Assembly: GCA_023374025.1 (NCBI GenBank)
Contig: SIJG01000069.1
Coordinates: forward strand, 134,814-198,813
Length of the DNA: 64,000 bases
From: Heterodera schachtii
Lineage: Eukaryota; Nematoda; Chromadorea; Rhabditida; Heteroderidae
Direction of reading: 5' to 3'
Under the pieces are notes generated by a model. The model searched no databases. It was given only the letters and a program-made list of their open reading frames with translations, and was not told where the DNA came from. Of the stretch, positions 40,345 to 52,598 are shown one piece after another. Both the position numbers and the translations under genes were made by a program. Position 1 is the first letter of the stretch, and every line of letters starts with the position of its first letter.

Positions 40345-42287
40345 TTTTAATGAAAATAAATGAATTAAAGAAAGAATTATGTGGATGGAGGATTTCGGCT
40401 GTAAAAATCTATTTAATATTTAATATACACACTATCATTATTACACTGACATAAAATTATTTTTGTCAATTTTTTTGCCAGCCCATTTCCAATGTTTTAT
40501 TATGATGACAAGCAGTAGGATTTAGTTGCATTAATCGCGAAGACATAGATTAATGTTTTTTTAAATTTATTTTTGTCAATTTTTTACAGTTATTACAATG
40601 AAACAAAATAATTTTGTCGATTTTTTTTTATCATCCAATTTTCCATGGTTTTATTATGGCAAGCAATAGGATTTATTTATATTACTGATATATTATTTTT
40701 AATAAAATCTTTTGAAATTCAAAAATAATCCAAATTTCCAAAAAAGCGTAATGCCTAAGGGATACTTCTGAAGTCTCAAACATTTTTTGGGCTCATTCCC
40801 TACCTCCTACATTTGCCATCCTCGGAACTCGCAGATGCTAATTTCCCGGCGGAAAAAATAATTTATTAGCACTAAATGGAGTAATGATAACATTTTAAAT
40901 CCATAATTTCATAAAATTGGCTCAAAAAGTAAATTATATGTTAATTTTCTCTAAAATTTAAAATAATATTATGCGTGAGAAAATTCTTAAAAATTACGCC
41001 TAAAAGCTGAAAATTAACCACTTTTTTAACATAACCTCATTAGGTATATTAATGGACATGATATTTAATTTTTAAAGAATTGGATGGGAAAAAAGAATTT
41101 TTTAAATACACTTGAAATTAATTTTGAGAGTTCTGGGTCCATCTCGGAACCCTGAGATCCGGGTCCACAAAAATAAACAATGTTAATTAATTCCATCCAA
41201 TATTTTTTCCATACGATTCATTCAAATAAATGATTTTTACGTCCAAGAGAGGGATTGGGTTTATATGTGCTTAAAATCCCGGAATTCGGTAAGTACATAT
41301 TTTCCTATAGTAAAATGGCAAAATTGCCTTGTTTCGTGAACACTTAAAAAGTTATATCTGTGTAATGGGTCAACCCAAAGTGACCCAATTTTTGTTGAGA
41401 CAAAATACATGAACAAAAAATCTTAATCGACCAAAACCAATTTTTAAGGAGAGAAACCGTTTTGGGACCAAAGTTTGAATTTTTTAAAAATCAACAGCGT
41501 GCGCGTAGAATTGCTAAAGCTACGCGCCAAAATTATTTCGGCGGCATATGCCACAATTTGAGCTAAGGTCTCTTCGTATAGGTCTGCCACGAAGATTATT
41601 ACAATTCTACTCGCCCGCTGTTGATTTTAAAAAAAAGTCAAACCTTGAACCCAAAACGGAAAAGTACCAAAAATTCTTGATAAAAGTCAGCCTTTTGAAA
41701 ATTTAAAAATGTTTTTGCGATGCGCTTTAAGTAAATTTTTTTAATCATAATTTTCAACAAATCTCATCCAGATTCCTCTATATTCATGGATTATGCATAA
41801 AGATTTATATAAATGTTAATTTATATAACTGTTAGAGAATTGAATGGAAAAAAAAGAACTTTTTTTAAATACACTTTAAACAATTTAGGAAAATCCTAAT
41901 CCTGTACAGGACCCGGGTCAATATACAGTTGAACAAGAACCGGATACTGTAAAACAGGAATGATACTGTAAAACAGGGATTTATGTGCACAATCTTTCCG
42001 GGTCGATCTCGGAAATCCTGAGATCAGGGTACGAGTTTTTCCAAAACTCCTGGCTCTAAAATCCACAATGTTTAATCCCACCCATCAATATTCTTCATAC
42101 GCTACTTTTCAGCGTCTCCAGCAGACAATTCAAAAATTTAAAAGTTTTTACGTCCAAGAAAAAAAAAACAGCGAAATCACTCACAAAATATGTTTTTTTA
42201 TAAATAAAAAACAACAATTTAATAACAGTAAGCATTGTTATATATGTGTGACAATGCAAATCAATCAGCATTCTATGAGCGTGGCGA
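40345..42287. other. Gene-free stretch with one small MITE
   Basis: AT-rich DNA with no supported gene. A foldback MITE lies at about 41450-41669 (ends GTTTTGGGACCAAAG / GGTACTTTTCCGTTTTGGG, inner GTAGAATTGCTAAAGCTACG), related to 3641-3824. Confidence 0.55.
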
Positions 42288-42596
42288 CAACAATTGGGCG
42301 ACAGCCTAGCTTTTTGAGTATAAATCTTTTTATTGTTGTTCGAATAATATGAATTTGATAGCATTAGGTGGCCCTAATTGTCCTCATTAATTTACAATAT
42401 TCCAAAAAATTTAATTCATTTCCAAAAAAGTTATGTCCAAAAAACTTTAAAAGCTCGTTTCTTCCAAATAATTTTAAATATAATATTTTGGTTTTTTGGT
42501 GCAATTTTTGAGGTTAGAGAACGACAAATGGGGTATCAATTCATTCTCCGAAATATTATGAAAGATAAAAAGCAAAGGCTGTCGCCCAATTGTCCC
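42288..42596. mobile_element. Small MITE with ACAATTGGGCGACAGCC ends
   Basis: About 22-bp inverted ends (ACAATTGGGCGACAGCCT and complement) surround 260 bp of AT-rich sequence. No transposase. Confidence 0.55.
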
Positions 42597-42865
42597 TTTC
42601 CGGTTTTGGATTTTTGAAATACTATGCCAAATGGTATAGTCGCCAAAATAGGCATTAATCATCAAAAATTGTCATAATTTTTTTCCAATCAATCAGTGGG
42701 GGTTTTCTATAGATCTACAAAAATACAAAAATTATTTTTTTAAATAAAATTTGTTGCTTCTGACTATTTATGACAATTTTATTTTGAAAATACTCATTTA
42801 TATAAAAAAAATAGACCCAAAGTTTTCATACAGTTAGTTAGTTTTCTAATTCTTGTAAAAAATAA

Positions 42866-43324
42866 ACCGGGTAATACTGCCGATGGTTCCCCCCCCTTTT
42901 TGGAAAAAAATATTTTTCTTTCAAAGATCATGAAAACGTGTTTCAAAGGACTTTCTGGGTCGTTGATCACGAATCCGGCATCCATTTCGACCAATTCCGA
43001 ACCCCGGACCCGAAACTCGAAAATAAAAATATTTAATTTCGTATTTGGTTCAATAACTTAAAAATAAGGAAATAAATTAAAAGTCACCAATGCTTAAGAA
43101 AAAAATTTAAACAATTTTTTCTACCAAAAAATCGAAACTCGAAAAATTTCGTCTTTTTGTCCAAAATCGGGTCAGGGGTTCGGAATCGGAATTGGTCGAA
43201 ATGGGCGCCAGATTCGTGATCAACGAACCAGAAAGCCTTTTGAAACATGTTTTCATGTTCTTTGAAAGGAAAAAAAAATTTCCTAAAGGGGGGGGGGGCA
43301 ACCATCGGCAGTATTACCACAAAA
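42866..43324. mobile_element. Foldback element upstream of copy B
   Basis: A long inverted repeat: GGTAATACTGCCGATGGTT then a C-run at the left, and the complement ending GTATTACC at the right; inner arms share GAACATGAAAAC/ATCACGAATC and TTCGACCAATTCCGA. A related fragment is at 28828-28850 beside copy A, and inner sequence resembles part of the 54814-55477 element. Confidence 0.6.
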
Positions 43325-43384
43325 CGGTTTGATTGAACAAGAAAAATTTTTTTGGTCGGTTCGCAAATTTATCACTCACTCCCA

Positions 43385-45579
43385 TCAAAAGCAAATAATT
43401 GGCGTTTTATAAATAATGCCAAATTTGTCGTTGAGTTCGGCACATTTTTTGGCCATTTCACTTTGCTCTGTCTGATTACGGTCCTTTTGCTCAATGCTTC
43501 TTCTTTGTTGATTTTTAAAAAACTGTTTGCGTTCGCTCATTGCTTTGGCTTTTGCGCTTTTCAACATCTGTTTCAACATTTTGTCAAAATGCTTACGGTA
43601 TCCTTTCCAATAAGCCGGATTGCGGTCATTTTTTTCTTCTGCTTCTGCTGGTGATTTTTTGGGCGATGTTATCGCCTGAGAAATTAAATTTTTCAGCAGT
43701 GAAGGACATTTTAACAAAAAAAATTTAGGGAGAGACTTTTCTACAGTAATTTTATCATACGGTAATAAGGGTGCTAGGTCGTTTCCTAAAAACCACCACA
43801 TTGGGCATTTCCTTAATCCGCCCAGGGGTATGAAAACAAAAAGTATAAACATATAAATTCATAATAATTTCAACCAAATTAATAAATTTCATGATATCAT
43901 TCAAAAGCTATCGGTGTTCTCTGTCAGAATATTTTTTGAAATTTTTTTTTACAAAATAAAAAAGTTATGATTTAATTCAAGACTTACTGTAATTTTATGA
44001 CCATAACCTTTTTATAATTTAGAAAAAAAATTTCTAAATTTTAATATTTTGGTAGACAACAACTAGAGCTTTTGAGTGACATAATGAACTATTAATTTGG
44101 TTGAAATTAACCAAATTATGAATTTGGGTTTTACATTTTTTATTTTCCTACCCCTTGGCGGTTTTTATGAAACGATGCAAACCGGTTTAATAATAAAATA
44201 TTATTTTCAGATTCAATTAATTGCAATTTTAAATATAATAGAATTTAAAAATTTATCTATTTCTTACCTATAAATTTTCTATGTTGAAAAAAGTTCTAGC
44301 GCCATTTACAAAAAATGGTCTGGCCAATTACTCCTACTAATTACTCAAAATGGAATTACTCTTACTAATTACTTAAAACGGTCATCATTAGTTTTATTTA
44401 CCCGGTCCATTTCCGTCTCATTTAATAAGTTCGGTTTGCCAAATCGTGAGTAGAGTTCCTCCATTTTGTACGCATCATCTCCATTTTGGAACTCCCTATC
44501 AAAATAAAATTTCGAAAGGAGGTTTAGATTTTTCAATATGCCAAAAATTGTCGACGGTTTGCCATTAATTTCAAATTGTGGCACCGCCATCTTGGCAGGC
44601 AATTGTTCAGTAGCAATTAAAGGAGTTAACATAGCTAGGTAAGATGTTCATTATTGAAATTTAACAAAAACATTATGCCAATTCTAACCAGAGAAAAAAA
44701 GAATGAAAATTTCGAGGTTAAGTAAGATTTATTTTTGATTAATCTGGCACTTAAATGCCGAAATTTGTCCTAACCCATGTTTAGTTTGGATTCATCTGGC
44801 CATTTTATTGGCTCAGAAAGAATGTGAGACTCAAACCTTCGGGCGTCACTCAAAACCCCGAACGAACCTTCGGTGTATATTCTGACAAAATGTTGATGCA
44901 AAACATTCAAATATTTACTGACTTTTTGACATTCTGGATAATCTGGCTTCTGCCCGCTCTTTATGGGTAATATTTGCTTCACTTTGGCACATCGCCATTT
45001 GCTTTGCCATTTGCTTCTCATTTGATACATTGTGCCAAGTTGGGCCCCAAATTTTTGTGCCAAATGCTCTTTCTGTTCTTCGAAAGTCAATGTGTGGGCC
45101 GACAAAAAAGCGGATTTCACTTCATCCAGTTTTTCTTTTTCTTGGCAAAATTTGTCAAAATGGACTTTTCCTTTTACAAAAGCAAGAAAGGCTTCCGATT
45201 CATGATCAGTCTAATTAGGGGGGTGATTAAAGATAAATAATTAAAACCATATTACATCAAAGTTTCAAAATTTTCCCCGACGACATCATCCATTAGCGCA
45301 AATCTCATAATTAATTATTTTTACAATTAGTCCAACAACCTCAATTTGCTAATTTTTTTTTGCAAAGCTACAAATAAATGTGTAAAAATGCTAATAAATT
45401 TCCTTAATTGGTTTTGGATTTTTTTAGCAACAAAATCATCCTAATTAATATTTAATTATTATTTAATGGCAATTTGATTTAATTATAAAACCCACCGTTT
45501 CTAAGGCTTCTATTGAAATTGAAAAAACAGTAAAGTAAAAAATTAATATAAAAATCGCATTAATAAAATAGAAATGCAT
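43385..45579 (-). CDS. Secreted gene family, copy B
   Basis: Exons read leftwards: signal peptide 45579-45496 (MHFYFINAIFILIFYFTVF); second exon from 45210 to at most 44770 (ESEAFLAFVKGK, FGAQLGTMYQMRSKW, YLNVLHQHF); third exon about 44640-44369 (MLTPLIATEQ, VPQFEINGKPSTIFGILKNL, YSRFGKPNLLNETEM); fourth exon 43676-43385 (SPKKSPAEAEEKN, AKKCAELNDKFGIIY). No frame break is seen within the exons, unlike copy A, but the splice sites between exons 2 and 3 are uncertain. The product would be a roughly 300-residue secreted, Lys-rich helical protein of unknown role. Copy A is its close duplicate in the same orientation 13.5 kb away. Confidence 0.55.
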
Positions 45580-45914
45580 TGAATTTTTTTTTATAAAAAT
45601 GAATGATGGATTTATCGCTTTAAACATGTAAATATATTTTACAAAAATTTTTTCCATTAATGAATATTTTTTTTATAAGATTCGATGACGTGTCAATTGT
45701 GTATCTTATTATAATATTTATTTCATTTTACTTTAAGAAAAAAAATTATTAACTTCATTTACAAAATGACTTAAAATGAAAAAAATAATATACCCAAGAT
45801 GCGGAACGAAAATTTTTCAAAATCAGAACATCGAGCCCAAAAAATCAGGTTTGGGGTGTCAAACCAGAACATTTTGCCAAATAGCTTAAAATTGCTTGGG
45901 TAACAATTTAATCA

Positions 45915-46300
45915 GGGGCAGGGTCGTTTTCGTACGGGCCGTTTTCGTACGAGCACAAGTTTTTGGCTATAACTTTTTTATTTGTCAACCAAATCCAACA
46001 TTTTTGGTGTCATTCGATAGCCCTATGTATCCTCTATTAGCCTGCAAAATTTCGAAAAATCTCGTTAAGATTCAAAAAAGTTATGGCCAGAAGAATTCAA
46101 AAAACCAGATTTTCCAACTTTTTTGGCTCGAACTTTTTTTTAAACTAAACAAAATTTTTTGGGATTTTGCAGGCTAATAGAGCATCTTAAGGGCTCTCGA
46201 ATGATACCAACATTGTTAGATTTGGTTGGCAAAGAAAAAAGTTATAGTCAAAAAACATGTGCTCGTACGAAAACGGCCCGTACGAAAACGGCCTGGTCCG
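45915..46300. mobile_element. Foldback (MULE-like) element with 9-bp target duplication
   Basis: 386 bp with inverted ends starting GGGGCAGGGTCGTTTTCG and containing CGTTTTCGTACG twice; almost the whole element folds back. It is flanked by exact ATTTAATCA on both sides (45906-45914, 46301-46309), the 9-bp duplication typical of Mutator-like elements. Confidence 0.75.
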
Positions 46301-46344
46301 ATTTAATCAATGAATATAGTATCAAATTTCGTATTTTTCACCTC

Positions 46345-46640
46345 CCATAAATTATAATTATAAAAGTAGGAAAATATCAATATAAAAGAAATTAAAATTA
46401 TAAAAGTAGGAAAATATAAGAAATTATAATTATAAAAGTAGGAAAATATCAATATAAAAGAAATTATAATTATAAAAGTAGGAAAATATAAGAAATTATA
46501 ATTATAAAAGTAGGAAAATATAAGAAATTATAATTATAAAAGTAGGAAAATATCAATATAAAAGAAATTATAATTATAAAAGTAGGAAAATATAAGAAAT
46601 TATAATTATAAAAGTAGGAAAATATCAATATAAAAGGCAA
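46345..46640. repeat. Minisatellite
   Basis: About eight tandem units built on TATAATTATAAAAGTAGGAA, alternating between a shorter spacer (AATATAAGAAAT) and a longer one (AATATCAATATAAAAG). The alternation gives a higher-order two-unit period. Confidence 0.85.
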
Positions 46641-47012
46641 ATTATTTGTTCTGAAATAACAACTAATTTTTATTTTATTTAAGAATTTTTGATTCTTTTT
46701 AAAGCAAATATGAAGATTCTCAAAAATTCCAATTATGCCTGGATTTTTCCTGGATAATTGCCAAAAAATATAGTTCAATGTCCTAATAGAATCCAAGCCG
46801 CCAGGCCTAAGCCCCATGGGAAGCCGGAAAATCCGACACTGGAAAATCGGGCACAAGCAGAAAATCCGACACCGGTGGAAAATCCGACACTGTAAAAACC
46901 GACACTACACCAACTTTAAATTCAAAATAATTTTTGATTGTTTGACTTAGTGAATATTTAAAAGATATGTAATAAAAGTTATATACTTAAGTTCTATAAA
47001 ATAAATATTTTA

Positions 47013-47435
47013 GGCTCTGTTGCAGTTCACACGACTATAAAAAAAAAGACACGACCACAAAAATTTTTTTTTTTTTGCAAGTTTAGTGAATCATAACTTT
47101 TTCAGAAGCATCCTAATTAAACATTCTTGGTATCATACGGTAGACTAAAGTGTCCTCTATTTTTCTGTAAATTTTCAAAAAATTTCGTTGAGTTTCAAAG
47201 AAGTTGTGGCCAAAAAATGTTTATGGAACAATTTTTTAAATTTACAAGCCACAACTTCTTTGAATCTCAACGAAATTTTTTGAAATTTTACAGAAAAATA
47301 GAGGACACTTTAGGCTACCGAATGATATCAAGAATGTTTAATTAGGATGCTTCTGAAAAAGTTACGGTGCCTTAAATTTGTAAAATTATTCTATTGTCGT
47401 GTCTTTTTTTGTGGTGTGTAAACTGAAATAGAGCC
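47013..47435. mobile_element. Full-length foldback element
   Basis: About 420 bp that is nearly all inverted repeat: GGCTCTGTTGCAGTTCACAC at the left and GTGTAAACTGAAATAGAGCC at the right, with inner arms sharing AAACATTCTTG and GAGGACACTTTAG. No ORF. A clean target duplication is not visible. Confidence 0.7.
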
Positions 47436-47613
47436 AAATATATTTTGTTATTATTAGATTGATATTCAATTATAAATTTAAATAATTAATTAATCATTAG
47501 AATAACACTTCCTTACTGAAATGACCCGCCCCGTCCGATCACCCCTCACTCATACTTTTTTCGCTTCGTCATGTAAATATATTTTGCAAACATTTTCCCA
47601 TTAATGATTAGTA

Positions 47614-48201
47614 GGGTCGCTACTTTTAGTGACGAAAAATCCCGAAATAGTTAACTAAAATAGTGAGTAAAAATCCCAAAATAGTGACAAAATAGTCACA
47701 AAAAGTCCGAAATAGTGACGAATAGTGACATATTTTCAAAAATTAATTTTTTTTTTTTTTTTTTTTCTAGTGCAGTCGCCAATGAGGTACATTTCCTTTA
47801 TAAAATTCTCTTAGCAAATATTGACATTTTTTAAATAAAAATTTTGTCATGAAAAAAAATTTACGTGAAGAATTTTTGAGAAAATTTTTCATTTATTAGG
47901 GGTGAATTTTCAAAAATTTTCGGTCGATTCTTAGGGGTGTATTTTTCTGAAATTTTTGTGGTCGATTCTTAGGGGTGTATTTTCCGTTTTTATTGCATTT
48001 TTGTTAACAAATTATAGTGACAAAATGCCAAAATAGTGAATATTCACTATTTTAGTGACGAAACTCCAAAATAGTGATTTCTAGTGATCGATAGTGACAT
48101 CAGAATCGAAAAATTTTAACGCAGAAATGCGTTTTTTGAGCTCCTTTCTTCAAAACAATTGAGCAGAAAAAATAGTTAAATCACTAAAAGTAGAGCGACC
48201 C
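47614..48201. mobile_element. TA-flanked MITE, copy 1
   Basis: Inverted ends GGGTCGCTACTTTTAGTGA and complement, flanked by TA on each side as in Tc1/mariner-type elements. The interior repeats AAATAGTGAC many times. A second copy is at 53913-54483. Confidence 0.7.
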
Positions 48202-48519
48202 TAATGGTTAGTGACGTGTCATTTATTTGTATTATAATATTTTCATATAATTTTATGTTAAGAAAATTTATTAACAAAATTTATTATTTCACAACATAAA
48301 CGATTTAAAATGAAAATATAAATATCCAAATTTAAATGTCTTAAAACACCTAGTATTAAAGAATTCACAATGCTAGATTGAGAAGAAATGATTGTTTAAT
48401 TGTTTAATTTTTTAATGTTTTTGTACAATTTCACTCAAATTTCGGCAAATTTAATCGATTCAAAAACAGATTTTTTGATTTCTCCACACCTCGGGAATAA
48501 TTTATGATTAGGTGAGGGT

Positions 48520-48560
48520 ATAAAAAGGCATATAATCATTTTAAGTTAAACATAGTTTTA
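48520..48560 (+). promoter_or_regulatory. Putative core promoter of the intact family gene
   Basis: GGTATAAAAAGGC lies about 90 bases upstream of the ATG at 48614, a typical distance for a TATA box with a short 5' untranslated region. No splice-leader acceptor is evident nearby. Confidence 0.45.
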
Positions 48561-48613
48561 ATATATAATATTATATATATAATATATATTGATTTCTAGT
48601 TATTTATTAAGAA

Positions 48614-49442
48614 ATGAGAAAGAATTATTTCCTTATAATATTAATTTCCATATTCGTTTTTAATTCTTTATTTGTCCAATTAATTGCGGATTCATTAACG
48701 GTAATAGCAAAAATATTTTTAATTAAAAGAAATTGAAAAAAAATTTGTATAAAATTTTCAATAGATTGAAGACGACGCATTTGTTGCATTTGTGAAAGGG
48801 CCTGACAATTTTAAGCAATTTTTTGAGCACAAGCAAGTGACCGACAGCCAAAGCAAGGAATTGTTGGCACGGATTTATGGCACTCATCTTGGCACATTGT
48901 ATTACATGCGAAAGAATTGGCACTGTGCCAATGTTAGGGAAGAATTGCAGAAATTCTTTGACCAGGAGGAATGCGATCGTGGTCAAAATTATTTGGACAT
49001 TCTGTACGAGTATTTGGCCAATGTTTACGCCGGCCGTGACTCAGCGGTGAAACCGATTTTCGTTATAAATCAACAAAATCGTTACTCATTTGTCAAAGTC
49101 GTGGCCGAATTGGCCGAAACATCGAGAAACACTTTTTGTCATCCGACTTACATTTTTAATGATAATGTGGTCAATGTAAAAGTTCCTCATCTTCTATTTC
49201 ACCTTCAAAATGAGGAAGAATGGGCTCATTGGAAGGCAAATTTGGCACAAAACTCACAAAAGCAGCGAAGGGATGATGAACAATTTCGAGCAAAATTTGA
49301 TGAAATAATGAAAAAACTGTTTAAAAAGCTGGGCGAGAAAACGGTGGAACATGGGTTTGAAAAGGAAGGAAAATTGGCACCTGGAAATCCATCTGGACCA
49401 AATGGGCAGGTTTGGCACGCACGGCATCCATATAAAATCTAA
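48614..49442 (+). CDS. Secreted gene family, copy D (apparently intact)
   Basis: Two exons, 48614-48700 and 48765-49442, joined in phase by a 64-base GT/AG intron, give 254 residues. Exon 1 is a signal peptide (MRKNYFLIILISIFVF..ADSLT). Exon 2 has the family core: IEDDAFVAFVKG, LARIYGTHLGTLYYMRKNW, YLDILYEYLANVY, then directly KPIFVINQQNRYSFVKVVAEL and a Lys-rich C-terminus ending HARHPYKI. In other copies the core and the following domain are separate exons; here they are continuous, so an intron has been lost or never gained. A TATA-like box is upstream. I do not recognise the family. Secretion follows from the signal peptide; an effector role would be inference. Confidence 0.8.
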
Positions 49443-50387
49443 ACTTAAATTTTTTTGCTTTGCGGAATTCCTTCCTGCAAAAAATTGAATGTTTTTTCAA
49501 AGTTTACAAAGAAACGCAAAAAAAATAAATAAAGACAAAAACCTATAAAAAAAGCACAAAAAAATCGGATAAACACCGACATTTTAAGGCATTTCCTGTC
49601 AACAAAGAACAATGTAATTTGAAAAATAATAATTGTTTTTATGACATCATTATGGGCTTGCCAAAGTACACCATGGCTAATGCGGTGAGTTGTGAGTTGA
49701 GCCCGGCGGGAACAGAATTCCAATTACATGCAATATCTCCTCTTTCCCGTTTTCTATCATTTTTTCTGGATGGGATAATTACGGAACAGAAAATGGCCGC
49801 TTTTTTCGTTTCACATTCCCACAAAATTTTTATCGGGTGTGTGAAATTACTTAAAATTCGCTATTGTTGGCGCTTTTTTAACAAAATTTTTGTCATAACT
49901 TTGCCAAATCGATATAGATTTTTTGGCATTGCCATTTGATAGCTTAAAAGTTCTCTATTAGCGAAAAAAAATTCATAAATTTGTTAAGCACTAGTAATTA
50001 ATGGGCTGGGTTATGTAAAAACATTTTTTCCTGGCTTCTCCATGCTCTGAAAATAAACAAATAAATTTTGGAGATGAATTTTTGAGAGATTTTTCATTTT
50101 CAGGGGTGTTTTGAAAATTTTCGAGTCGATTCTTAGGGGTGTATTTTTCCTTTTTATTGCATTTTTGTTAACAAATTTTGGCAAAACGCCAAAAAGGTGA
50201 AAATAAGTTTTTTAAATTTTTTTTTAGCTGCTAAAAATATAACCCTAGAAAATAAGTGATAATAACTCGAAAAGTAGCTTAACAACATCCCAAAAAAAAT
50301 TCCCAGCCCTAGTAATTAATGTTTATGATTTTGTTTTTCTTTTTCTAAATCTTTTGGTGGAAAATTTTTAATAGTCAAAAGCTTCAG
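49443..50387. other. Intergenic stretch without supported gene
   Basis: Contains a moderately GC-richer segment (49640-49860) with overlapping short ORFs and no recognisable domain, and a TTAGGGGTGTATTTT repeat remnant at 50100-50170. No signal-peptide exon for copy E was found here. Confidence 0.5.
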
Positions 50388-51157
50388 ATTGAAGACAAAG
50401 CTTTCCTTGTTTTTGTGAAGAGGAACAAAAATTTTGTGAAAATTTTAAACCATATTGCTGACAAACGAAAAACAATTCACGATTATTATAAAGAATGTGA
50501 AATTGAAGATTATATCAGAAAATTCGAAATGAACAGTGGCCTTCTGTATTTGATGAGAAAAAAATGGCATTGTGCCAATGCAAAAATTAAAATTGGAAAT
50601 GAATGCGAAAATTTTCGGCATTATTTGGACATTGTGTATGAATTCCTGTTCAGAGTGCGGTTCGGCATTGGGGCTGTGAAGCCGGCATTTCAATTAAGTC
50701 AACGTGATTCAAAGTAAAGCATATCATACAATGCTAGGACCAATAAATAGCATAAACACATAATTTTTAAAAAATAACTATGAAAATGGGCGTCACTCAA
50801 AAAACTATCAAAAAAAAAAAATTTTTTTGATATAATTTTGGTCATAAGCAACCAAATTTTTAAATCTTGATAATATTCGATAGCCTTGCAAAATTTAAGA
50901 AAATTTCATTTAGTCTCAAGAATGTTATTACTTATGACCAAAAGGTTCAAAAAAGTTGGTTTTTTGAATTTCTCAGGTCACAACTTTAAACTTAGCGTTT
51001 TTTTTTTTTTGGAATTCGCAGGATAATAGAAAAAACTTAGGGCTATCGATTTAAAATTTAATTCATTTTTTGGACGATGTTATGAATAATTTTCTGTCAA
51101 AAATTTTTCATTGATAGATTTTTTATTAACGCGAATTTTGGTGGTTTTTGCGGAACC

Positions 51158-51533
51158 GCTCAGTTGGGCGCGCACGGTTGGGCGCCAGCATGTTTTTCCA
51201 CTATAGCTTTTTTATTTGTTATCCAAATCCAATAATCTTGGTATCATTCGAAAGCTCTTAAGATGCTCTATTAGCATTACAAAAAGCGAAAAGATTTTCA
51301 AGCCTGGAAAATATTTTATTAAGAAAAACTCCAAATTTCGACTTTTTTTGCAATTTTCATGTAAAACTTTTTTGGTAATTGTCTGATCGTGAAACAATAG
51401 CTTAGTAAAAGCTTCTAAACATGTTAAGCTTTCAAATGATACCAAAAAGTTGCGTATGGATGACCAAGAAACAAGTTATAGAAAGTTAAACTGGAAAAAC
51501 ATGTTCGCGCCCAACCGTGCGCGCCCAACTGAG
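51158..51533. mobile_element. Foldback element with GTTGGGCGCGCACGG ends
   Basis: Inverted ends CTCAGTTGGGCGCGCACGG and complement continue into CATGTTTTTCCA arms. The middle shares the phrase AATGATACCAA with the elements at 45915 and 47013. No clear target duplication. Confidence 0.65.
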
Positions 51534-51644
51534 GTAGACCGGGTTTTTGAGTGACGTCACACAATAAATAGAACCATTTGAACATCCGCCTTAATGCGAT
51601 GTTGGTTGGGCCCAAAACTCACAAGCGATACAAATTTTTGCTCT

Positions 51645-51712
51645 TATTGTAGTTAGAGCACAGTACGGAAAGCTGTGGTTGTGGGTTCAATTCACACCAC
51701 AGGCTGACCTTT
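51645..51712 (+). repeat. tRNA-derived repeat (SINE-like)
   Basis: TTGTAGTTAGAGCACAGTAC resembles a D-arm and GTGGGTTCAATTCACAC a T-arm. It shares the CGGAAAG loop with 39121-39190. It is followed by TTTTACACCTCCGCC, a motif also seen next to the retroelement PPT. Confidence 0.5.
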
Positions 51713-52598
51713 TACACCTCCGCCATCCACCAAATTCCTACATATTATATTATTTTTTTAATTTAGGAAAGTTGGCAAAAAATTGGTAGAAATTTTGGAA
51801 TCGCTGAATGGGGCATCGGCTTTATTTTTCGGCAAGGATTATTTGAACCAAAGATTACCGACCATAAAATTATCAAATGAAAATGAGTTGAATTATGTAA
51901 CAAACGCAGTTGTTGACCATGGGGAATGGAAAGGAAAGGCCAAAAAATTAAACATTTACAAAAATAAAATAAATATAAGAATTATAATTACATTTTTTAA
52001 GGAAATCCAAAATTGGCATTGGCATTTAAATATAACATAGTTCAAATTGCGAAAGAGTCAAAAGCAACAGCAACAGAGAAGCAAATAAATCCCGGACCTT
52101 TAGAAGGTATTCTGTAAAAATATGTTGATGAAAAAAATTCTTACATTCAAAAAAATAAACATAAATGTGTCCCTAATGATTCAACCGTTGAAATGTCCAA
52201 AAAATGTAAAATTTTATGAAATAAATTCATTAAGATATGTTTAATATTGTTAAAAACTCAAAATAATAAATATATATATATATATAAATTGCTAATTTTT
52301 CGTTTTAAGCAAAATCTTTTAATTGCCCATATTTTAGTCGTTTAAATCCAATTTTTAATTTTTTTAAGATTTAATGCTTTACAAAATATTTGACGAGGAA
52401 TTGGAAGAAATGCTCGAAAAATGGACAAAAATGGTATCTGAGGAAAAGGCCGAATTGGACGCAATGAATGAACAAATTAAACAAATTGAAGAAAATGATG
52501 TGAAAAATGCGAAAAAAGAAGAAAATAATTTGAAAAAGGCCATTCATCGACTGAAATTTTTTAAATTTTTAAGATCACCATTTTTAAACATTCAATAG

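Larger units (their letters stand above)
50388..52598 (+). pseudogene. Secreted gene family, copy E, lacking its signal exon
   Basis: Exon B 50388-50713 (IEDKAFLVFVKRN, FEMNSGLLYLMRKKWHCA, YLDIVYEFLFRV, AVKPAFQLSQRDS) has a GTAAAG donor. Exon C begins at 51767 (KVGKKLVEILESLNGASALFF, VVDHGEW) and joins B in phase. A fourth exon near 52371-52598 is Glu/Lys-rich coiled coil. No signal-peptide exon is found upstream, so the copy is probably incomplete. The B-C intron contains the 51158-51533 foldback element and a tRNA-like repeat. Confidence 0.6.

Noticed and set aside
46345..46640. Regular repeats that could suggest a CRISPR array
   Set aside because: Units are contiguous, low-complexity and without unique spacers, in a eukaryotic genome. 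It is a minisatellite.
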